A DNA stretch of 64,000 bases, taken from contig CM072801.1 in assembly GCA_037013495.1 (NCBI GenBank), forward strand, positions 34,584,001 through 34,648,000, read 5' to 3'. Each line of letters starts with the position of its first letter. Position 1 is the stretch's first letter. Positions 42,023 to 57,400 of the stretch are shown in pieces. The notes beneath the pieces were generated by a model, which saw only the letters and a list, made by a program, of their open reading frames with translations, did no database searches and was not told the DNA's origin. Both the position numbers and the translations under genes were made by a program. This DNA is from Hippophae tibetana (lineage: Eukaryota > Streptophyta > Magnoliopsida > Rosales > Elaeagnaceae).

Positions 42023-45000
42023 AAGGGTTCTTTATTTATGTGTTCAATAAATCTCTATTCTTCGAAAAAAATATGAGAATAGAAAAAGAAAGGGGCAATT
42101 ATTAAATTTTCAAAAATAACAAAACATTTGACAAATCGAACATTCAAATTTATACGACTATAACTTTTGACTTGGGTATCGTAACGACAATTATAATATA
42201 TCAAATCAAAGCTCTTAACGATTCACACAATTTGTTCTAGCCCCACTTTGGAACCTAAATTATATACCCAAATTCCATCATTTACATCACTAACCAAGGG
42301 TCTTAGGTATTTCTCGCAAATTTCTGTTTTACTTAGTTTCTATTTTATTTAATAGAGCTGTAAAGTAGATATTTAAGGCGACCAAGGGTTCTTTATTTAT
42401 GTGATCAATAAATCTTTATTCTTCAAAAAAAAAGGTGAATAGAAAAAGAAAGGGGCAACTAGTTAAATTTTGTAAAACAACAAAAAATTTGATAAATTGA
42501 ACTTTTAACTTTATACGACCATTGATTTTGACTATGGTATCGTAAAGTCTATTATAATATATCAAATTGAAGCCCTTATCGATTAACACAATCAGTGTTG
42601 GCCTCACTAAGGAACCTAAATTATGTACGCAAATCCATCATTTACATCACTTACCAAGGGTTTTAAGTTTTTCTCGTAAATTTCTGTTTTACTAACTTTC
42701 AATTTTATTAAATAGAGCTATAATGGAGATATTTATGCCGACCAAGGGTTCTTTATTTATATGTTCAATAAATCTGTATTATTAGAAAAAAAAATAGTAG
42801 AATAGATAACGAAAGGAGCAACTATTGAAATTTTAAAAAAAACAAAACATTTGATAAAATCAAACTTTCAACTTTATACCACTATAACTTTTGACTCTTG
42901 TATCGTAACGGCAAATATAATATATCAAATATAAGCTCTTATCGATACACACAATCAGGTTTGGCCTTACTAACGAACCTGGATTATGTACCCAAATGCA
43001 TCATTTACATATCTTACCAAGGGTTTTAGGTTTTTCTCACAAATTTCCGTTTTACTTATTTTCGATTTTATTCAATAGAGCTGTAGAGGAGATATTTAAG
43101 TCGACCAAGGTTTCTTTATTTATGTGTTGAATAAATCTCTATTCTTCGAAAAAAAATATGAGAATAGAAAAAGAAAGGGGAACTGTTAAAATTTTCAAAA
43201 ATAACAAAACATTTGACAAATCGAACTTTCAAATTTATACGAATATAACTTTTGACTCGAGTATCGTAACGAAAATTATAATATATCTAATCAAAGCCCT
43301 TAACGATTCACACAATTTGTACTGGCCTCACTATGGAACCTGAATTATATACCCAAATTGCATCATTTACATCACTAACTAAGGGTCTTAGGTTTTTCTC
43401 GCAAATTTTTGTTTTACTTAGTTTCGATTTTATTCAATAGAGCTGTAAAGGCGATATTTAAGTCGACCAAGGGTTCTTTATTTATGTGATCAATAAATCT
43501 TTATTCTTCAAAAAAAAAATTAGAGTAGAAAAAGAAAAGGGCAACTAGTTAAATTTTCAAAAACATCAAAAAATTTGATAAATTGAACTTTTAACTTTAT
43601 ACGAATATAACTTTTGAGTGGGGTATTGTAACGACAATTATAATATATCAAATCGAAGCTCTTATCAATTCATATTATTATTTCTAGCCTCACATTGGAA
43701 CCTGAATTAAACACCCAAATTCCATCATTTACATCACTAACGAAGGGTTTTAGGTTGTTCTCCTAAATTTCCGTTTTACTAATTTTTTATTTTATTCAAT
43801 AAAGTTGTAAAGGAGATATTTAAGGCGACCAAGCGTTCTTTATTTATGTGATCAATAAATCTTTATTCTTCAAAAAAATAGGAGAATAGAAAAAGAAAGG
43901 GGCAACTGTTTAAATTTTCAAAAACAACAAAAAATTTGATAAATTGAACTTTTAACTTTATACGACTATAACTTTTGAGGGGGGTATTGTAATGACAATT
44001 ATAATATATCAAATCGAAGCTCTTATCTATTCACACAATTCTTTCTAGCCTCACCTTGGAACCTGAATTATATACCCCAATTCCATCATTTACATCACTA
44101 ACGAAGGGTTTTAGGTTCTTCTCGCAAATTTCCGTTTTACAACTTTTCGATTTTTTTCAATAGAGCTGTAAAGGAGATATTTGTTCCGACCAAGGGTTCT
44201 TTATTTATGTGTTCAATAAATATCTATTCTTTGAAAAGAAACTAGGAGAATAGAAAAAGAAAGGAGCCAATTTTCAAAAAAACAAAACATTTGATAAATC
44301 AAACTTTCAACTTTATACGACCATAAATTTTGACTGTGGTATCTTAAAGACTATTATAATATGTCAAATTGAAGCCCTTATCGATTAACACACTTAGTGT
44401 TGGGCTAACTAAGGAACCTGAATTATATACCCATATCCATCATTTACATCACTTACCAAGGGTTTTAGGTTTTTCTCGCAAATTTCTGTTTTACTAACTT
44501 TCAATTTTATTCAATAGAGCTGTAAAGGAGATATTTATGCCAACCAAGGGTTCTTTATTTATATGTTCAATAAATCTGTATTCTTCGAAAAAAATAGGAG
44601 AATAGAAAACGAAAGGAGCAACTATTAAAATTATCAAAAAAACAAAACATTTGAAAAATCGAACTTTCAACTTTATACGACAATAACTTTTTACTGAGGT
44701 ATCGTAACGAAAATTATAATATATCAAATCGAAGCACTTAAAAATTCACAAAATTATTTCTGGCCTAACTTCGGATCCTGAATTATATACCCAAATTCCA
44801 TCATGTACATCACTCACCAACGGTTTTAGGTTTTTCTCGCAAATTTTCGTTTTACTTTGTTTCAATTTTATTCAATAGAGTTGTAAAGGGGATATTTATG
44901 CCGACCAAGGGTTCTTTTTTTATGTGTTCAATAAATCTCTATTCTTTGAAAAGAAGCTAAGAGAATAGAAAAATAAAGGAGCAACTGTTGAAATTTTCAA

Positions 45001-46355
45001 AAACAACAAAACATTTGATAAATCGAACTTTTAACTTTATACGACCACAACTTTTGACTATGGTATCTTAAAGACTATTATAATATATAAAATTGAAGCC
45101 CTTATCGATTAACACACTTAGTGTGGCACTCACTAAGGAACCTGAATTATATACCCAAATCCATCATTTCCATCACTTACCAAGGGTTTTAGGTTTTTCT
45201 CGCAAATTTCTGTTTTACTAACTTTCGATTTTATTCAATAGAGCTGTAAAGGAGATATTTATCCCGACCAAGGGTTCTTTATTTATATGTTCAATAAATC
45301 TGTATTCTTCAAAAAAATAGGAGAATAGAAAACGAAAGGAGCAAATTTTGAAATTTTCAAAAAAAACAAAACATTTGACAAATCGAACCTTTAACTTTAT
45401 ATGACAATAACTTTTGACTCAGGTATCGTAACGAAAATTTAATATATCAAATCGAAGCAGTTAACAATTCATAAAATTATTTCTGGCCTCACTTCGGATA
45501 CTGAATTATATACCCAAATTCCATCATGTACATCACTCACGAAGGGTTTTAGGTTTTTCTCGCAAATTTTCGTTTTACTTAGTTTCAATTTTATTCAATA
45601 GAGCTGTAAAGGGGATATTTATGCCGACCAAGGTTTCTTTATTTATGTTATCAATAAATCTCTATTCTTTCAAAATAAACTTGGAGAATAGAAAAAGAAA
45701 GGAGCAACTGTTGAAATTTTCAAAAATAACAAAACATTTGATAAATCGAACTTTTAACTTTATACGACCATAACTTTTGACTGTGGTATCTTAAAGACTA
45801 TTATAATATATAAAATTGAAGCCCTTATCGATTAACACACTCAGTGTTGCCCTCACTAAGGAACCTGAATTATATACCCAAATCCACCATTTCCATCACT
45901 TACCAAGGGCTTTAGGTTTTTCTCGCAAATTTCTGTTTTACTAACTTTCGATTTTATTCAATAGAGCTGTAAAGGAGATATTTATGCCGACCAAGGGTTC
46001 TTTATTTATATGTTCAATAAATCTCTATTCTTTAAAAAAGAAACTAAGAGAATAGAAAAAGAAAGGAGCAACTGTTGAAATTTTCAAAAACAACAAAACA
46101 TTTGATAAATCGAACTTTCAACTTTATACGACCTTAAATTTTGACTGTGTATGTTAAAGACTATTATAATATATCACATTGAAGCCCTTATCCATTAACA
46201 CAATCAGTGTTGTCCTCACTAAGGATCCTGAATTATATACTCAAATCCATCATTTACATCACTTACCAAGCATTTTAGGTTTTCCTCGCAAATTTTCGTT
46301 TTACTTATTTTCGATTTTATTCAATAGAGGTGTAAAGGAGATGTTTAAGGTGACC
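42023..46355. repeat. Higher-order unit, 12 monomers (4333 bp), copy 2
   Basis: This is the direct repeat of the preceding unit. The match ends at 46355-46385, where accaagggttc is replaced by accaatggttc and the following subtype changes from ctctattcttcg to ctttatttttc. The near identity across 4.3 kb indicates a recent duplication. No sequence other than satellite is present. Confidence 0.94.
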
Positions 46356-48480
46356 AATGGTTCTTTATTTATGTGTTCAATAAATCTTTATTTTTCAAAA
46401 AAAATAGGAGACTAGAAAATGAAAGGGGCAACTCTTGAAATATTCAAAAACAACAAAACATTTGACAAATCGAACTTTCAACTTTATACGACAATAACTT
46501 TTGACTGAGGTATCGTAACGAAAATTATAATATATCAAATCGAAGCACTTAAAAATTCATAAATTTATTTCTGGCCTAACTTCGGATCCTGAATTATATA
46601 CCCAAATTCCATCATGTACATCACTCACCAAGGGTTTTGGGTTTTTCTCGCAAATTTTCGTTTTTCTAATTTTCAATTTTATTCAATAGAGCTGTAAAGG
46701 AGATATTTAAGGCGACCAAGGGTTCTTTATTTATGCGATCAATAAATCTTTATTTTTTGAAAAACAAATAGGAGAATAGAAAATGAAAGGGGCAACTGTT
46801 CAAATTTTCAAAAACAACAAAACATTTGACAAATCGAATTTTCAAATTTATACGATAATAACTTTTGACTGAGGTATCGTAACGACAATTATAATATATC
46901 AAATCGAAGAACTTAATAATTCACAAAATTAGTTCTGGCCTCACTTCGGAACCTGAATTATATACCCAAATTCCATCATGTACATCACTAACCAAGGGTT
47001 TTAGGTTTTTCTCGCAAATTTCCGTTTTACTTATTTTCAATTTTATTCATTAGAGCTGTAAATGGGATATTTATGCTGGCCAAGGGTTCTTTATTTATAT
47101 ATTCAATAAAGTTGTATTCTTCGAAAAAAATAGGAGAATAGAAAATGAAAGGTAGAGGGAGCTATTGAAATTTTTTAAAAAACAAAACATTTTATAAATG
47201 GAACTTTCAACTTTATACGACTATAACTTTTGACTACGGTATCGTAACGGCAATTATAATATATCAAATATAAGCTCTTATCGATACACACAATCAGTTT
47301 TGGCCTCACTAACGAACATAAATTATGTACCCAAATGCATCATTTACATCTCCTACCAAGGGTTTTAGGTTTTTCTCACAAATTTCCGTTTTACTTATTT
47401 TCAATTTTATTCAATAGAGTTGTAAAAGAGATATTTACGTCGACCAAGGGTTCTTTATTTATGTGTTCAATAAATCTCTATTCTTCGTAAAAAAATATGA
47501 GAATAGAAAAAGAAAGGGGCAATTGTTAAAATTTTCAAAAATAAGAAAACATTTGACAAATCGAACTTTCAAATTTATACGACTATAACTTTTGACTGTG
47601 TATCGTTCTGAAAATTATAATATATTAAATCAAAGCTCTTAACGATTCATACAATTTGTTCTGGCCTCACTATGGAACCTGAATTATATACCCAAATTCC
47701 ATCATTTACATCACTAACCATGGGTCTTAGGTTTTTCTCGTAAATTTCTGTTTTACTTAGTTTCGATTTTATTCAATAGAGCTATAAAGTATATATTTAA
47801 GGCGACCAAGGGTTCTTTATTTATGTGATCAATAAATCTTTATTCTTGAAAAAAAAATAGGAGAATAGAAAAAGAAAGGGGCAACTACTTAAATTTTCAA
47901 AAACAACAAAAAATTTGATAAATTGAACTTTTAACTTTATACGACAATAACTTTTGAGTTGGGTATTGTAATGACAATTATAATATATCCAATCACAGCT
48001 CTTATCTATTCATATAATTATTTCTAGCCTCACGTTGGAACCTGAATTATATACCCAATTTCCTTCATTTACATCACTTACCAACGGTTTTAGGTTTTTC
48101 TCGCAAATTTTCATTTTTCTTATTTTCGATTTTATTCAATAGAGCTGTAAAGGAGATATTTAAGGCGACCAAGGGTTCTTTATTTATCCGATCAATAAAT
48201 CTTTATTTCTTGAAAAAAATAGGAGAATAGAAAATGAAAGGGGCAACTGTTGAAATTTTCAAAAACAACATAACATTTGACAAATCGAATTTTCAACTTT
48301 ATACAATAATAACTTTTGACTAAGGTATCGTAACGAAAATTATAATATATCAAATGGAAGCACTTAATAATTCACAAAATTAGTTCTGGCCTCACTTCGG
48401 AACCTGAATTATATACCCAAATTCCATCATGTACATCACTAACCAAGGGTTTTAGGTTTTTCTCGCAAATTTTCGTTTTA
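46356..48480. repeat. Island of left-type monomers in the diverged right arm
   Basis: From about 46660 to 48480 the subtypes follow the order seen at 1500-3000 and in the four-monomer block: gcgatcaataaatc with ttttttgaaaa, actgttcaaattttc, atattcaataaagttg with a gagggagctattg monomer, then ttcgtaaaaaaatatgag, then gtgatcaataaatc. The variant actgttcaaattttc is shared with 1630. Divergence is higher than between the tandem units, so this is an older copy of the left-hand family placed about 45 kb away. Confidence 0.75.
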
Positions 48481-51400
48481 CTTAGTTTCAATTTTATTCA
48501 ATAGAGCTGTAAAGGGGATATTTATGCCGTCCAAGGGTTCTTTATTTATATGTTCAATAAAGCTGTATTCTTCGAAAAAAAATTAGGAGAATAGAAAATG
48601 AAAGGAGCAACTATTGAAATTTAAAAAAAACATTTGTTAAATCTTACTTTCAACTTTATACGACCATAAGTTTTGACGTGGGTATCGTAACGCCAACTAT
48701 AATATATCAAATTGAAGCTCTTATCTATTCACACAATTATTTCTAGCCTCACCTCGAAACCTGAATTATGTACCCAAATGCATCATTTACATCTCTTACC
48801 AAGGGTTTCAGGTTTTTCTCACAAATTTCCGTTTTACGTATTTTCGATTTTATTCAATAGAGCTGTAAGGGAGATATTTAAGTCGACCAAGGGTTCTTTA
48901 TTTATGTGTTCTAAAAATCTCTATTCTTCGAAAAAAATATGAGAATAGAAAAAGAAAGAGGCAACTGTTAAAACTTTCAAAAACAACAAAACATTTGACA
49001 AATCGAACTTTCAAATATATACGACTATAACTTTTGACTGGGGTATCGTAACGACAATTATAATATATCAAATCGAAACTCTTAACGATTCACACAATTT
49101 TTTCTAGCCTCACTATGGAACCTGTATTATATACCCAAATTCCATCATTTACATCACTAACCTAGGGTCTTTGGTTTTTCTTGCAAATTTACGTTTTACT
49201 TAGTTTCGATTTTATTCAATAGAGCTGTCAAGGAGATATTTATGCCGACCAAGGGTTCCTTATTTATGTCTTTAATAAATCTCTATTCTTCAAACAAAAT
49301 ATGAGAATATAAAAGGAAAGGAGCAACTATTAAAATTTTCAAAAACAACAAAATATTTGAAAAATTGAACTTTTAACTTTATACAACTATAACTTTTGAC
49401 TGGGGTATCGTAACGCCAACTAAAATATATCAAATTGAAGCTCTTATCGTAGCACACAATCAATGTTGGCATCACTAAGGAACCTGAGTTATGTACCCAA
49501 ATCCATCATTTACATCCCTAACCAAGGGTTTTAGATTTTTCTCGCAAATTTTTGTTTTACTTATTTTCGATTTTATTCAATAGAGCTGTAAAAGGGATAT
49601 TTATGCTGTCCAAGGGATCTTTATTTATATGTTCAAAATATCCTTATTCTTTGAAAAAAAAATAGGAGAATAGAAAATAAAACGGGCAACTATTGAAATA
49701 TTCAAAAACAAAAAAACATTTGACAAATCGAACTTTCAACATTATACGACCATAACTTTTGACTGAGGTATTGTAACGACAATTATAATATATCAAATTG
49801 AAGCACTTAAGAATTCACAAAATTAGTTATGGCCTCACTTTGGAACCTGAATTATATACCCAAATTCCATCATGCACATCACTAACCAAGGGTTTTAGGT
49901 TTTTCTCGGAAACATTCGTTTTACTTAGTTTCAATTTTATTTAATAGAGCTGTAAACGGGATATTTATGCCGACCAAGGGTTCTTTATTTATAAGTTCAA
50001 TAAATCTGTATTCTTTGAAAAAAAAAATAGGTGAATAGAAAATGAAAGGAGCAGCTATTGAAATTTTAAATAAAACAAAACATTTGATAAATCGAACTTT
50101 CAACTTTATACGACAATAACTTTTGACTGGGGTATCGTAACGGCTATTATAATATATCAAATTTCAGCTCTTATCAATACACACAATCCATGTTGGCCTC
50201 ACTAATGAACCTGAATTGTGTACCCAAATCCTTCATTTACATCTCTTACCAAGGGTTTTAGGTTTTTCTCACAAATTTGCATTTTACTTCTTTTCGATTT
50301 TATTCAATAGAGCAGTAAAGGGGATATTTATGCCGTCCAAGGGATCTTTATTTATGTGTTCAATATATCCTTATTCTGCGAAAAAAATAAAAGAATAGAA
50401 AATAAAAGGGGCAACTGTTGAAATTTTCAAAAACAAAAAAACATTTGACAAATCGAAGTTTCAACTTTATACGACCATAACTTTTTACTGAGGTATCGTA
50501 ACAACAATTATAATATATCAAATAGAAGCACTTAAGAATTCACAAAATTAGTTCTGGCCTCACTTTGGGAACTGAATTATATACCCAAATTCCATCATGT
50601 ACATTACTAACCAAGGGTTTTAGGTTTTTCTCGGAAATTTTCATTTTACTTAGTTTCAATTTTATTTAATAGAGCTGTAAACGGGATATTTATACCGACC
50701 AAGGGTTCTTTATTTATATGTTCAATAAATCTGTATTCTTCGAAAAAAAAATAGGAGAATAGAAAATGAAATGAGCAGCTATTGAAATTTTTAAAAAAAA
50801 CAAAACATTTGTTAAATCGAACTTCCAACTTTATACGACCATAAGTTTTGACTATGGTATCCTAACGGCTATTTTAATATATCAAATTTAAGCTCTTATT
50901 GATACACATGATCAGTTTTGGCCTCACTAACGAACCTGAATTATGTTCCCAAATCCATCATTTACATCTCTTACCAAAGGTTTTAGGCTTTTCTCACAAA
51001 TTTGCATTTTACTTATTTTCGATTTTATTAAATAGAGCTGTAAAGGGGATATTTATGCCATCCAAGGGATCTTTATTTATGTATTCAATAAATCTCTATT
51101 CTTCGAAAAAAAAATATGAGAATAGAAAAAGAAAGGGGCAACTGTTAAATTGAACTTTTAACATTATACGACTATAACTTTTGACTAGGTATTGTAACGA
51201 CAATTATAATATATCAAATCAAAGCTCTTATCTATTCACACAATTATTTCTAGCTTCACCTTGGAACCTGAATTATATACCCAAATTCCATCATTTACAT
51301 CACTAACGAAGGGTTTTAGGTTTTTCTCGCAAATTTCCGTTTTACTAACTTTCGATTTTATTCAATAGAGCTGTAAAGCAGATATTTATGCCCACCAAGG

Positions 51401-54400
51401 GTTCTTTATTTATATCTTCAATAAATCTGTATTTTTCGAAAAGAAACTAGGAGAATAGAAAAAGAAAGGAGCAACTGTTGAAATTTTCAAAAAAACAAAA
51501 CATTTGATAAATCGAACTTACAACTTTATACGACCATAAATTTTGACTGTGGTATCGTAAAGACTATTATAATATATCAAATTGAAGCCTTTATCAATTA
51601 ACACAATCAGTGTTGGCCTCACTAAGGAACCTGAATTATGTACCCAAATCCATCATTTACATCACTTGCCAAGGGTTTTTGGTTTTTCTCGCAAATTTCT
51701 ATTTTACTAACTTTCTATTTTATTCAATAGAGTTGTAAAGGAGATATTTATACCGACCAAGGGTTATTTATTTATATGTTCAATAAATCTGTATTCTTCG
51801 AAAAAAAATAGGAGAATAGAAAACAAAAGGAGCAACTATTGAAATTTTCAAAAAAACAAAACATTTGACAAATGGAACTTTCAACTTTATACGACCATAA
51901 CTTTTGACTATGGTATCTTAAAGACTATTATAATATATCAAATTGAAGCCCTTATCGAGTAACACACTCAGTGTTGGCCTCACTAAGGAACCTGAATTAT
52001 ATACCCGAATCCATCATTTACATCACTTACCAAGCGTTATAGGTTTTTCTTGCAAATTTTTGTTTTACTAACTTTCGATTTTATTCAATAGAGCTGTAAA
52101 CGAGATATTTATGCCGTCCAAGTGTTCTTTATTTATATGTTCAATAAAGCTATATTCATCGAAAAAAATAGGAGAATAGAAAATGAAAGGAGCAGCTTTA
52201 GAAATTTTTAAAAAAACAAAACATTTGATAAATCGAACTTTCAACTTTATACGACCATAACTTTGACTATGGTATCGTAACGACTATTTTAATATATCAT
52301 ATTTAAGCTCTTATCGATACACCCAATCAGTTTTGGCCTCACTAACGAACCTGAATTATGTTCCCAAATCCATCATTTACATCTCTTAACAAGGGTTTTA
52401 GGCTTTTCTCACAAATTTCCATTTTACTTATTTTCGTTTTTATTCAATAGAGCTGTAAATGAGATATTTAAGTCGACCTTGGGTTCTTTATTTATGTACT
52501 CAATAAATCTCTATTCTTCAAAAAAAATATGAGAATAGAAAAAGAAAGGGGCAACTTTTAAAATTTTCAAAAACAACAAAACATTTGATAAATTGAACTT
52601 TTAACTTTATACGAATATAAATTTTGACTAGGTATTGTAACGAAAATTATAATATATCAAATCGAAGCTCTTATCTATTCACACAATTATTTATAGCCTC
52701 ACCTTGGAACCTGAATTATATACACAAATTCCGTTTACATCACTAACGAAGGGTTTTAGGTTTTTCTCGTAAATTTCCCTTTTACTAACTTTCGATTTTA
52801 TTCAATAGAGCTGTAAAGAAAATATTTATGCTGACAAAGGGGGGTCTTTATTTATATCTTCAATAAATCTGTATCCTTCGAAAAAAATTGAAGAATAGAA
52901 AACGAAAGGAGCAACTATTGAAATTTTCAAAAACACAAAACATTTGGTAAATCAAACTTTTAACTTTATACGACCATTACTTTTGACAGGGGTATCATAA
53001 CGCCAATTAAAATATATTACATTGAAGCTCTTATCGATTCACACAATCAGTGTTGGCCTCACTAAGAGGCAACTGTTAAAACTTTCAAAAACAACAAATC
53101 ATTCGACAAATCGAACTTTCAAATTTATACGACAATAACTTTTGACTGGGGTATCGTAAGGACAATTATAATATATCAAATCAAAGCACTTAACGATTCA
53201 CACAATTTGTTCTGGACTCACCATGGAACCTGAATTATATACTCAAATTCTATCATTTACATCACTAACCAAGGGTCTTAGGTTTTTCTCGCAAATTTCG
53301 GTTTTACTTAGTTTCGAGTTTATTCAATAGAGTTGTAAAGGAGATATTTCTACCGACCAAGGGTTATTTATTTATGTGTTTAATAAAACTCTATTCTTCA
53401 AAAAAAAAAATAGGAGAATAGAAAAAGAAAGGGGCAACTGGTTAAAATTTCAAAAATAACAAAAAAAATTGATAAATTGAACTTTTAACTTCATACGACT
53501 ATAACTTTTGACTGTGGTATTGTAACGATAATTATAATATATCAAACTAAAGCTCTTATCTATTCACAAAATTATTTCTAGCCTCACCTTGGAACCGGAA
53601 TTACATACCCAAATATCATCATTTACATCACTAACGAAGGGTTTTATGTTTTTCTCACAAATTTCAATTTTACTAAGTTTCGATATTATTCAATAGAGCT
53701 GTAAAGGAGATATTTGTTCCGACCAAGGGTTCTTTATTTATGTGTTCAATAAATCTCTATTCTTCGAAAAGAAACTAGGAGAATAGAAAAAGAAAGAAAG
53801 AAGAAACTGTTGAAATTTTCCAAAAAACAAAACATTTGATAAATCGAACTTTCAACTTTATACGACCATAACTTTTGACTGTGGTATCGTAAAGACTATT
53901 ATAATATATCAAATTGAAACCCTTATTGATTAATACAATCAGTGTTGCCTCACTAAGGAACCTGAATTATGTACCCAAATCCATCATTTACATCACTTAC
54001 CAAGGGTTTGAGGTTTTTCTCACAAATTTCTGTTTTAGTTACTTTCGATTTTATTCAATAGAGCTGTAAAGGAGATATTTATGCCCACCAAGGGTTCTTT
54101 ATTTATATGTTCAATAAATCTGTATTCTTCGAAAAAATAGGACAATAGAAAACGAAAGTAGATACTATTGAAATTTTCAAAAAAAACAAAACATTTGATA
54201 AATCGAACTTTCAACTTTATACGACCATAAATTTTAATTGGGGTATCGTAACACCAATTATAATATATCAAATTGAAGCCCTTATCGATTAACACAATCA
54301 GTTTTGCCCACACTAACGAACCAGAATTATGTTCCCAAATCCATCATTTACATCTTTAACCAAGGGTTTTAGGTTTTTCTCACAAATTTTCGTTTTCCTT

Positions 54401-57400
54401 ATTTTCGATTTTATTCAATAGAGCTATAAAGGAGATATTTAAGTCGACCAAGGGTTCTTTATTTATGTGTTCAAAAAATCTCTATTCTTCGAAAAAAATA
54501 TGAGAACAGAAAAAGAAAGGGGCAACTGTTAAAATTTTCAAAAACAACAAAACATTAGACAAATCGAATTTTCAAATTTATACGACTATAACTTTTGATT
54601 GGGGTATCGTAACGACAATTATAATATATCAAATCAAAGCTCTTAACGATTCACACAATTTGTTCTGGCCTCACTATGGAACTTGAATTATATACTCAAA
54701 TTCCTTCATTTACATCACTAACCAAGGGTCTTAGGTTTTTCTCGCAAATTTCTATTTTACTTAGTTTCTATTTTATTCAATAGAGCTATAAAGGAGATAT
54801 TTATGTCAAGAAAGGGTTCTTTATTTATGTGTTTAATAAATATCTATTCTTCAAAAAAAAATAGGAGAATAGAAAAAGAAAGGGGCAACTGATTAAATTT
54901 TCAAAAATTACAAAAAATTTGACAAATCGAACTTTCAAATATATACGACTATAACTTTTGACAAGGGTATTGTAACGACAATTATAATATATCAAATTGA
55001 AGCTCTTAACTATTAACACAATTTTTTCTGGCCTCACCTTGGAACCTGTATTATATACCCAAATTCCATCATTTACATCACTAACGAAGGGTTTTAGGTT
55101 TTTCTCGCCAATTTCCGTTTTACTAGTTTTTGATTTTATTCAATAGAGCTGTAAAGGAGATATTTATGCCGACCAAGGGTTATTTATTTATATCTTCAAT
55201 AAATCTGTATTCTTCGAAAAAAAATACTAAAATAGAAAACGAAACTAGCAACTATTGAAATTTTCAAAAAAACAAAACATTTGATAAATCGAAATTTCAA
55301 CTTTATACGACCATAAGCTTTGACTGGGGTATTGTAACGCCAATTATAATAAATCACATTGAAGCTCTTATCAATTCATAAATCAGTGTTTGCCTCAATA
55401 AGGAACCTAAGTTATGTACCCAAATCCATCATTTACATCACTAACCAAGGGTTTTAGATTTTTCTCGCAAATTTTCGTTTTACTTAGTTTCAATTTTATA
55501 CATTAGAGCTGTAAAGGGGATATTTATGCCTAAAAAGGGTACTTTATTTATATGTTCAATAAAGCTGTATTCTTCGAAAAAGAATAGGAGAATAGAAAAT
55601 GAAACGAACAGCTATTAAAATTTTTAAAAAAACAAAACATTTGATGAATCGAACTTTCAACTTTATACGACTATAACTTTTGACTATGGTATCGTAACGG
55701 CTATTATAATATATAAAATTTAACCCCTTATCAATTAACACACTCAGTATTGGCCTCACTAAGGAACCTGAATTATATACCCAAATCCATCATTTACATC
55801 ACTTACCAAGGGTTTTAGGTTTTTCTCACAAATTTCCGTTTTACTTATTTTCGATTTTATTCAATAGAGCTGTAAAGGAGATATTTAAGTCGACCAAGGA
55901 TTCTTTATTTATGTGTTAAATAAATCCCTATTCTTCAAAAAAAAATATGAGAATATAAAAAGAAAGGGGCAACTGTTAAAACTTTCAAAAACAACAAAAC
56001 ATTTTACAAATCGAACTTTCAAATTTATACGACTATAACTTTTGACTGGGGTATCGTAACGACAATTATAATATATCAAATCAAAGCTATTAACGATTCG
56101 CACAATTTGTTCTGGCCTCACTATGGAACCTGAATTATATACTCAAATTCCATCAATTACATCACTAAGCAAGGGTCTTAGGTTTTTCTCGCAAATTTCC
56201 GTTTTACTTAGTTTCAATTTTATTCAATAGAGCTGTAAAGGAGATATTTATGGGCGACTAAGGGTTATTTATTTATGTGTTTAATAAATCTCTATTCTTC
56301 AAAAAAATAGGAGAATAGAAAAAGAAAGGGGCAACTGGTTAAATTTTCAGAAACAACAAAAAATTTGATAAATTGAACTTTTAACTTTATACGACTATAA
56401 CTTTTGACTCGGGTATTGTAACGACAATTATAATATATCAAATTGAAGCTCTTATCTATTCATACAATTATTTCTAGCCTCACCTTGGAACCTAAATTAT
56501 ATACCCCAATTCCATCATTTACATCACTAACGAAGTTTTTTAGGTTTTTCTCGCTAATTTCCGTTTTACTAATTTTCGATTTTATTAAATAGAGCTGTAA
56601 AGGAGATATTTGTTCCGACCAAGGGTCATTTATTTATGTGTTCAATAAATATCTATTCTTTGAAAAGAATCTAGGAGGATAGAAAAAGAAAGAAGAAACT
56701 TTTCAAATTTTCAAAAAAAACAAAACATGTGATAAATCGAAGTTTCAACTTTATACGACTATAACTTTTGAATGTGGTATCGTAAAGACTATTATAATAT
56801 ATGAAATTGAAGCCATTATCGATTAACACAATCAATGTTTCCTATCTAAGGAACCTGAATTATGTATCCAAATCCAGCCTTTACATCACTTACAAAGGGT
56901 TTTAGGTTTTTCTCGCAAATTTCTGTTTTACTTACTTTCGATTTTATTAAATAGAGCTGTAAAGGAGATATTTATGCCGACCAAGGGTTATTTATTTATA
57001 TGTTCAATAAATTTGTATTCTTTGAAAAAAATAGGACAATAGAAAACAAAAGGAGCAACTATTGAAATTTTCAAAAAAAACAAAACGTTTGATAAATCGA
57101 ACTTTCAACTTTATACGACCATCAATTTTGACTGGGGTAACGTAACGCCAATTATAATATATCAAATTGAAGCTCTTATCAATTCACACAATCAGTTTTG
57201 GCCTCACTAAGGATCCTGAGTTATGTACACAAATCCATCATTTACATCACTTACCAAGGGTTTTAGGTTTTTCTTGCAAATTTCTCCTTTACTTACTTTC
57301 GATTTTATGCAATAGAGATGTAAAGGAGATATTTAAGGCGACCAAGGGTTCTTTATTTTTGTATTCAATAAATATTTATTCTTCGAAAAAAATAGGAGAA

